Below are positions 23,933-26,575 of a stretch of 26,575 bases of DNA, piece after piece. This DNA is from Zeimonas sp041678445 (lineage in GTDB: Bacteria > Pseudomonadota > Gammaproteobacteria > Burkholderiales > Burkholderiaceae_E). Below the pieces are notes generated by a model, which did not search any database, had not been told where the DNA came from, and saw only the letters and a program-made list of their open reading frames with translations. The stretch's first letter is position 1. The number at the start of each line of letters is the position of its first letter. The position numbers were made by a program, and so were the translations under genes. The stretch lies in the NCBI GenBank assembly GCA_041678445.1, contig JBAYOD010000015.1:1-26575 (forward strand), given 5' to 3'.

Positions 23933-25129
23933 ATGAAACTTGCCAATGGGCTGGCACTGAACAGCCATCCGTCCGGCCGTCACTTCCTGCAGATCCCCGG
24001 ACCGAGCACGGTGCCCGACCGGATCCTGCGTGCCATGGACTACCCGACCATCGACCACCGCGGGCCGGAGTTCCAGGCCCTGGGTCGCTCGGTGCTGGCC
24101 GGCATCCGCAAGATCTTCCGCACCGAGGGCAACGTCGTCATCTACCCGGCCTCGGGCACCGGCGCCTGGGAAGCGGCACTGGTCAATACGCTGTCGCCGG
24201 GCGACACGGTCCTGATGGCCGAAACCGGGCACTTCGCAGCCCTCTGGAAGCGGCTCGCCGAGCGACTCGGCCTGGTCGTCGAATTCATCCCCGGCGACTG
24301 GCGCCACGGCGCCGATCCGGCCGAGATCGAAGCCCGGCTGAATGCCGATACGGCGCGCCGCTACAAGGCAGTCTGCGTCGTGCACAACGAGACGGCCACC
24401 GGCGTCACCAGCCGGATCAGCGAGATCCGCCAGGCGATCGACCGCAGCCGGCACCCGGCCCTGTTCATGGTCGATTCGATCTCGGGCCTGGCTTCGGCCG
24501 ACTACCGGCACGATGAATGGGGAGTCGACGTCACCGTGTCAGGGTCGCAAAAGGGCCTGATGCTGCCACCGGGCCTGTCGTTCAACGCGATCAGCGCCAA
24601 GGCCCTGGCAGCCTCGAAGACGGCGCGGCTGCCGCGCGCCTACTGGGAATGGAACGAGATGATCGCGTCGAATGCCAACGGCTTCTTCCCGTCGACGCCG
24701 GCCACCAATCTGCTGTACGGGCTGCACGAAGCGATCGCGATGCTGCTCGAAGAGGGTCTGGACAACGTCTTCGCGCGCCACATCCGGCACGGCGAAGCCA
24801 CCCGCGCGGCCGTGCAGGCCTGGGGCCTCGAAGTGCTGTGCGTCGAGCCCACCGAGTACAGCCCGGTGCTCACAGCCGTGCTGATGCCCGAGGGTCACAG
24901 CGCCGACGCCTTCCGCAAGATCGTGCACCGGCACTTCAACATGTCGCTGGGCCAGGGCCTGGGCAAGGTGGCCGACAAGGTCTTCCGGATCGGCCACCTC
25001 GGCCACTTCAACGACCTGACGCTGATGGGCACGCTGGCAGGCGTCGAGATGGGCCTGGAACGGGCTGGCGTTCCGTACCGCAAGGGCGGCGTGCAGGCGG
25101 CACTGGAGCACCTGGCCGCCACCGCGTGA
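23933..25129 (+). CDS. sgaA: Serine-glyoxylate aminotransferase (class V)
   Basis: This 398-residue PLP enzyme closely follows methylotroph SgaA in motif order: FLQIPGPSTVPDRILRAM (18-35), DHRGPEFQALG (41-51), YPASGTGAWEAAL (71-83), VVHNETATGVTS (149-160), MVDSISGLAS and the PLP site GSQKGLMLPPGL with Lys207. It then has NGFFPSTPATNLLYGLHEA and KVFRIGHLG. It should convert serine plus glyoxylate to hydroxypyruvate plus glycine, though related enzymes use alanine. The ATG at 23933 has GAGG 5 nt upstream; a longer in-frame extension is unlike the family. It is divergent from the GntR gene, with a predicted operator in the 199-bp gap, and is followed by a class I aminotransferase gene. Confidence 0.92.
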   Translation: MKLANGLALNSHPSGRHFLQIPGPSTVPDRILRAMDYPTIDHRGPEFQALGRSVLAGIRKIFRTEGNVVIYPASGTGAWEAALVNTLSPGDTVLMAETGHFAALWKRLAERLGLVVEFIPGDWRHGADPAEIEARLNADTARRYKAVCVVHNETATGVTSRISEIRQAIDRSRHPALFMVDSISGLASADYRHDEWGVDVTVSGSQKGLMLPPGLSFNAISAKALAASKTARLPRAYWEWNEMIASNANGFFPSTPATNLLYGLHEAIAMLLEEGLDNVFARHIRHGEATRAAVQAWGLEVLCVEPTEYSPVLTAVLMPEGHSADAFRKIVHRHFNMSLGQGLGKVADKVFRIGHLGHFNDLTLMGTLAGVEMGLERAGVPYRKGGVQAALEHLAATA

Positions 25130-25143
25130 TATCGTCGGGAAAA

Positions 25144-25178
25144 CAGTTGCCACCCCGGGCAACTGCCCCCGAGTTGCC
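25144..25178 (+). promoter_or_regulatory. Two mutually exclusive hairpins between the aminotransferase genes
   Basis: CAGTTGCC (25144-25151) can pair with GGCAACTG (25158-25165, 6-nt loop). The GGCAACT part can instead pair with AGTTGCC (25172-25178, 7-nt loop). The first and third arms belong to a perfect 14-bp direct repeat, AGTTGCCACCCCGG (25145-25158 and 25172-25185). The position, 15 nt past one stop codon and 12 nt before the next start, suggests attenuation or mRNA processing. No T-tract is present. Confidence 0.4.
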
Positions 25179-25190
25179 ACCCCGGTTACC

Positions 25191-26387
25191 GTGCGCCCCG
25201 CCTCCTCCCCGCCTTTCGCCCTCGCCCGCCGCACGGAACGGATCGATCCGTTCCATGTGATGGAGATCGTCAAGCGGGCGGCCGCCCTCGAAGCGGCCGG
25301 CCGGCCGATCATCCACATGAGCATCGGCGAGCCCGACTTCACCGCGCCCGAGCCGGTGCTCGCCGCGCTCGAGCGCGCGGTGCGCGCCGGTCACACCCAG
25401 TACACGGCAGCCACCGGCCTGCCCGAACTGCGCGCGGCGATCGCCCGCGACTACGGTGAACGCTACGGACTCGACATCGCGCCCTCACGGGTGATCGTCA
25501 CCGCCGGCGCCTCGGCCGCCCTGTCCCTGGCCTGCTGCGCGCTGGTGAATCCGGGCGACGGCGTGCTGATGACCGACCCGAGCTATCCGTGCAACCGGCA
25601 CTTCGTGGCCGCCTTCGACGGTGAGCCGCAACTGGTCCCGGTGGGCCCCGAAGAGCGCTTCCAGCTGGATCGGGCCCATGTCGACGCCCACTGGCGGCCG
25701 AACACCCGGGGCGTGCTGCTCGCTTCGCCGGCCAATCCGACCGGCACCACGGTGCTACCCGAAACCCTGGCCGACATCGTGGCCGCGGTGCGGGCCCGCA
25801 ACGGATTCACCATCGTCGACGAGATCTACCTCGGGCTCAGCTACGGCGCGGCGCATCAGAGCGCCCTCGCGCTCGGTGACGACCTGATCGTGACCAACAG
25901 CTTCTCGAAATACTTCCACATGACCGGCTGGCGCCTGGGCTGGCTGATCGTCCCCGAAGCCGTGGCACCGGCGTTCGAGAAGCTGGCCCAGAATCTCTAC
26001 ATCTGCGCGTCGGCGCTCGCCCAGCATGCGGCACTGGCCTGCTTCACCCCTGAAGCAACGGCGATCTTCGAGGCCCGACGCGGCGAATTCCAGCGCCGAC
26101 GCGACTGGATCGTGCCGGCACTGGGCAGCATCGGTCTGCCGGTACCGGTGATGCCGGATGGCGCCTTCTACGCCTGGGCCGACTGCAGCGCACACAGTGA
26201 GGACAGCGCCGCGCTCGCGGTCGAACTGCTCGAGAACGCCAACGTGTCGGTGGTACCGGGCAAGGATTTCGGCCACCACGATCCGCAGCGCTGGCTGCGG
26301 CTGTCCTACGCGACGTCGATGGACAACATGCGCGAGGCCATCGACCGGCTCGGCGCCTATCTGGCCGAGCGCAGCCGCCAGGCCTGA
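25191..26387 (+). CDS. Class I/II pyridoxal phosphate-dependent aminotransferase
   Basis: This 398-residue fold-type I aminotransferase resembles AspB/AAT-like enzymes. It shows MSIGEPDFTAPEPV (43-56), VIVTAGASAAL, DPSYPCNRHF (129-138), ASPANPTGT with Asn182, VDEIYLGLSYG with Asp210 and Tyr213, the PLP lysine Lys240 in NSFSKYFHMTGWRLGW, and LRLSYATS with the carboxylate-binding arginine. The amino donor may be aspartate, alanine or another amino acid; sequence alone does not decide. The GTG at 25191 is the first in-frame start and has no strong ribosome binding site, so the true start may differ by a few residues. It lies 61 nt downstream of sgaA on the same strand. Unrelated housekeeping function is possible. 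Confidence 0.88.
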   Translation: MRPASSPPFALARRTERIDPFHVMEIVKRAAALEAAGRPIIHMSIGEPDFTAPEPVLAALERAVRAGHTQYTAATGLPELRAAIARDYGERYGLDIAPSRVIVTAGASAALSLACCALVNPGDGVLMTDPSYPCNRHFVAAFDGEPQLVPVGPEERFQLDRAHVDAHWRPNTRGVLLASPANPTGTTVLPETLADIVAAVRARNGFTIVDEIYLGLSYGAAHQSALALGDDLIVTNSFSKYFHMTGWRLGWLIVPEAVAPAFEKLAQNLYICASALAQHAALACFTPEATAIFEARRGEFQRRRDWIVPALGSIGLPVPVMPDGAFYAWADCSAHSEDSAALAVELLENANVSVVPGKDFGHHDPQRWLRLSYATSMDNMREAIDRLGAYLAERSRQA

Positions 26388-26467
26388 CGGCCCTTTGCGT
26401 TCGAGTGCCTGGTGTGTAGTGCGGGCCAGGACGCGGGGCGAGGCTTTGGGCACACGCCGGGTGCTTG

Positions 26468-26482
26468 CCCCGCTTCGCGGGG
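26468..26482 (+). terminator. GC hairpin downstream of the class I aminotransferase
   Basis: CCCCGC-TTC-GCGGGG forms a compact hairpin about 80 nt past the stop codon. No T-run follows, so it is only a weak terminator candidate. It may belong to the adjacent repeat-like intergenic DNA. Confidence 0.3.
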
Positions 26483-26509
26483 TGCCCTCCGATGCTCGCG
26501 CTCGTGGCC

Positions 26510-26575
26510 TGCCGCCGAAACTCGCTGCACTCCCTTCGCTTCGCTTCGTTCGTTTCGCTCAAACAGTCGGCGGCA
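26510..26575. repeat. Repeat-like intergenic element with perfect 9-bp terminal inverted arms
   Basis: TGCCGCCGA (26510-26518) and TCGGCGGCA (26567-26575) are exact inverse complements that bound a 48-bp core rich in CTTCG/TTCGC steps. The look is that of dispersed intergenic palindromes in Burkholderiales chromosomes. The element ends at the window edge, so its full length is unknown. The remainder of 26388-26575 shows no credible gene. Confidence 0.5.

Noticed and set aside
26044..26562. Minus-strand open frame of 172 codons at the right edge
   Set aside because: It runs across the 3' end of the class I aminotransferase gene and the repeat-like intergenic DNA, and its translation shows no domain or plausible start context.

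Overview
The window is GC-rich, densely coded chromosomal DNA. It most likely comes from a betaproteobacterium of the Burkholderiales type. This is inferred from the glycolytic gene order (transketolase, gap, pgk, pyk, with fba nearby), the Calvin-type class II aldolase, a DUF1631 protein, MaeB-type malic enzyme and short TAGAAT/TACAAT -10 boxes. No rRNA, tRNA, CRISPR array, intact transposon or phage gene was seen. Almost all DNA is coding; the longest gene-free stretches are about 200 bp (23734-23932 and 26388-26575).

Left part (1-3873). The left edge holds the visible part of an unidentified minus-strand reading frame; one segment resembles the C-terminal region of some reverse transcriptases. 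Next come a CopG/ParE-type toxin-antitoxin pair with a palindrome over its promoter, and a small CopZ-like metallochaperone behind a textbook CueR-type promoter with a 19-bp spacer. An AEC-family permease and hydroxypyruvate isomerase (hyi) follow, then a small YdhR-like protein read divergently and a PPOX-type flavoprotein. The last two are convergent and separated by a symmetric hairpin that contains both stop codons.

Central carbon block (3886-11983). Transketolase, GAPDH, phosphoglycerate kinase and pyruvate kinase run in one direction (minus strand). Class II fructose-bisphosphate aldolase lies further downstream on the same strand. An AzlC/AzlD branched-chain amino acid exporter pair on the plus strand sits between pyk and fba.

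Polyamine/RNA block (12133-17516). A single gene encodes fused S-adenosylmethionine decarboxylase and spermidine synthase. It is followed by rsmE, whose N-terminal loop carries four 15-bp tandem repeats. Convergent to rsmE, and overlapping it by 49 nt, is a barstar-type inhibitor gene preceded by a secreted RNase Sa/barnase-like ribonuclease. A large DUF1631 protein with a glycine-rich linker follows.

Glyoxylate/C3-C4 block (17648-26387). MaeB malic enzyme, a 1016-residue one-chain FAD/Fe-S 2-hydroxyacid dehydrogenase (GlcD plus GlcF-like) and a GntR/FCD regulator are on the minus strand. Divergent from them are serine-glyoxylate aminotransferase and a class I aminotransferase. Two near-identical palindromes of GntR/FCD type lie in the divergent intergenic region, one over the regulator's start codon. 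Together with hyi, these genes suggest a glycolate/glyoxylate/serine to hydroxypyruvate route feeding glycolysis. That pathway is an inference from gene families and context. The right edge ends in a repeat-like intergenic element with perfect 9-bp terminal inverted arms.
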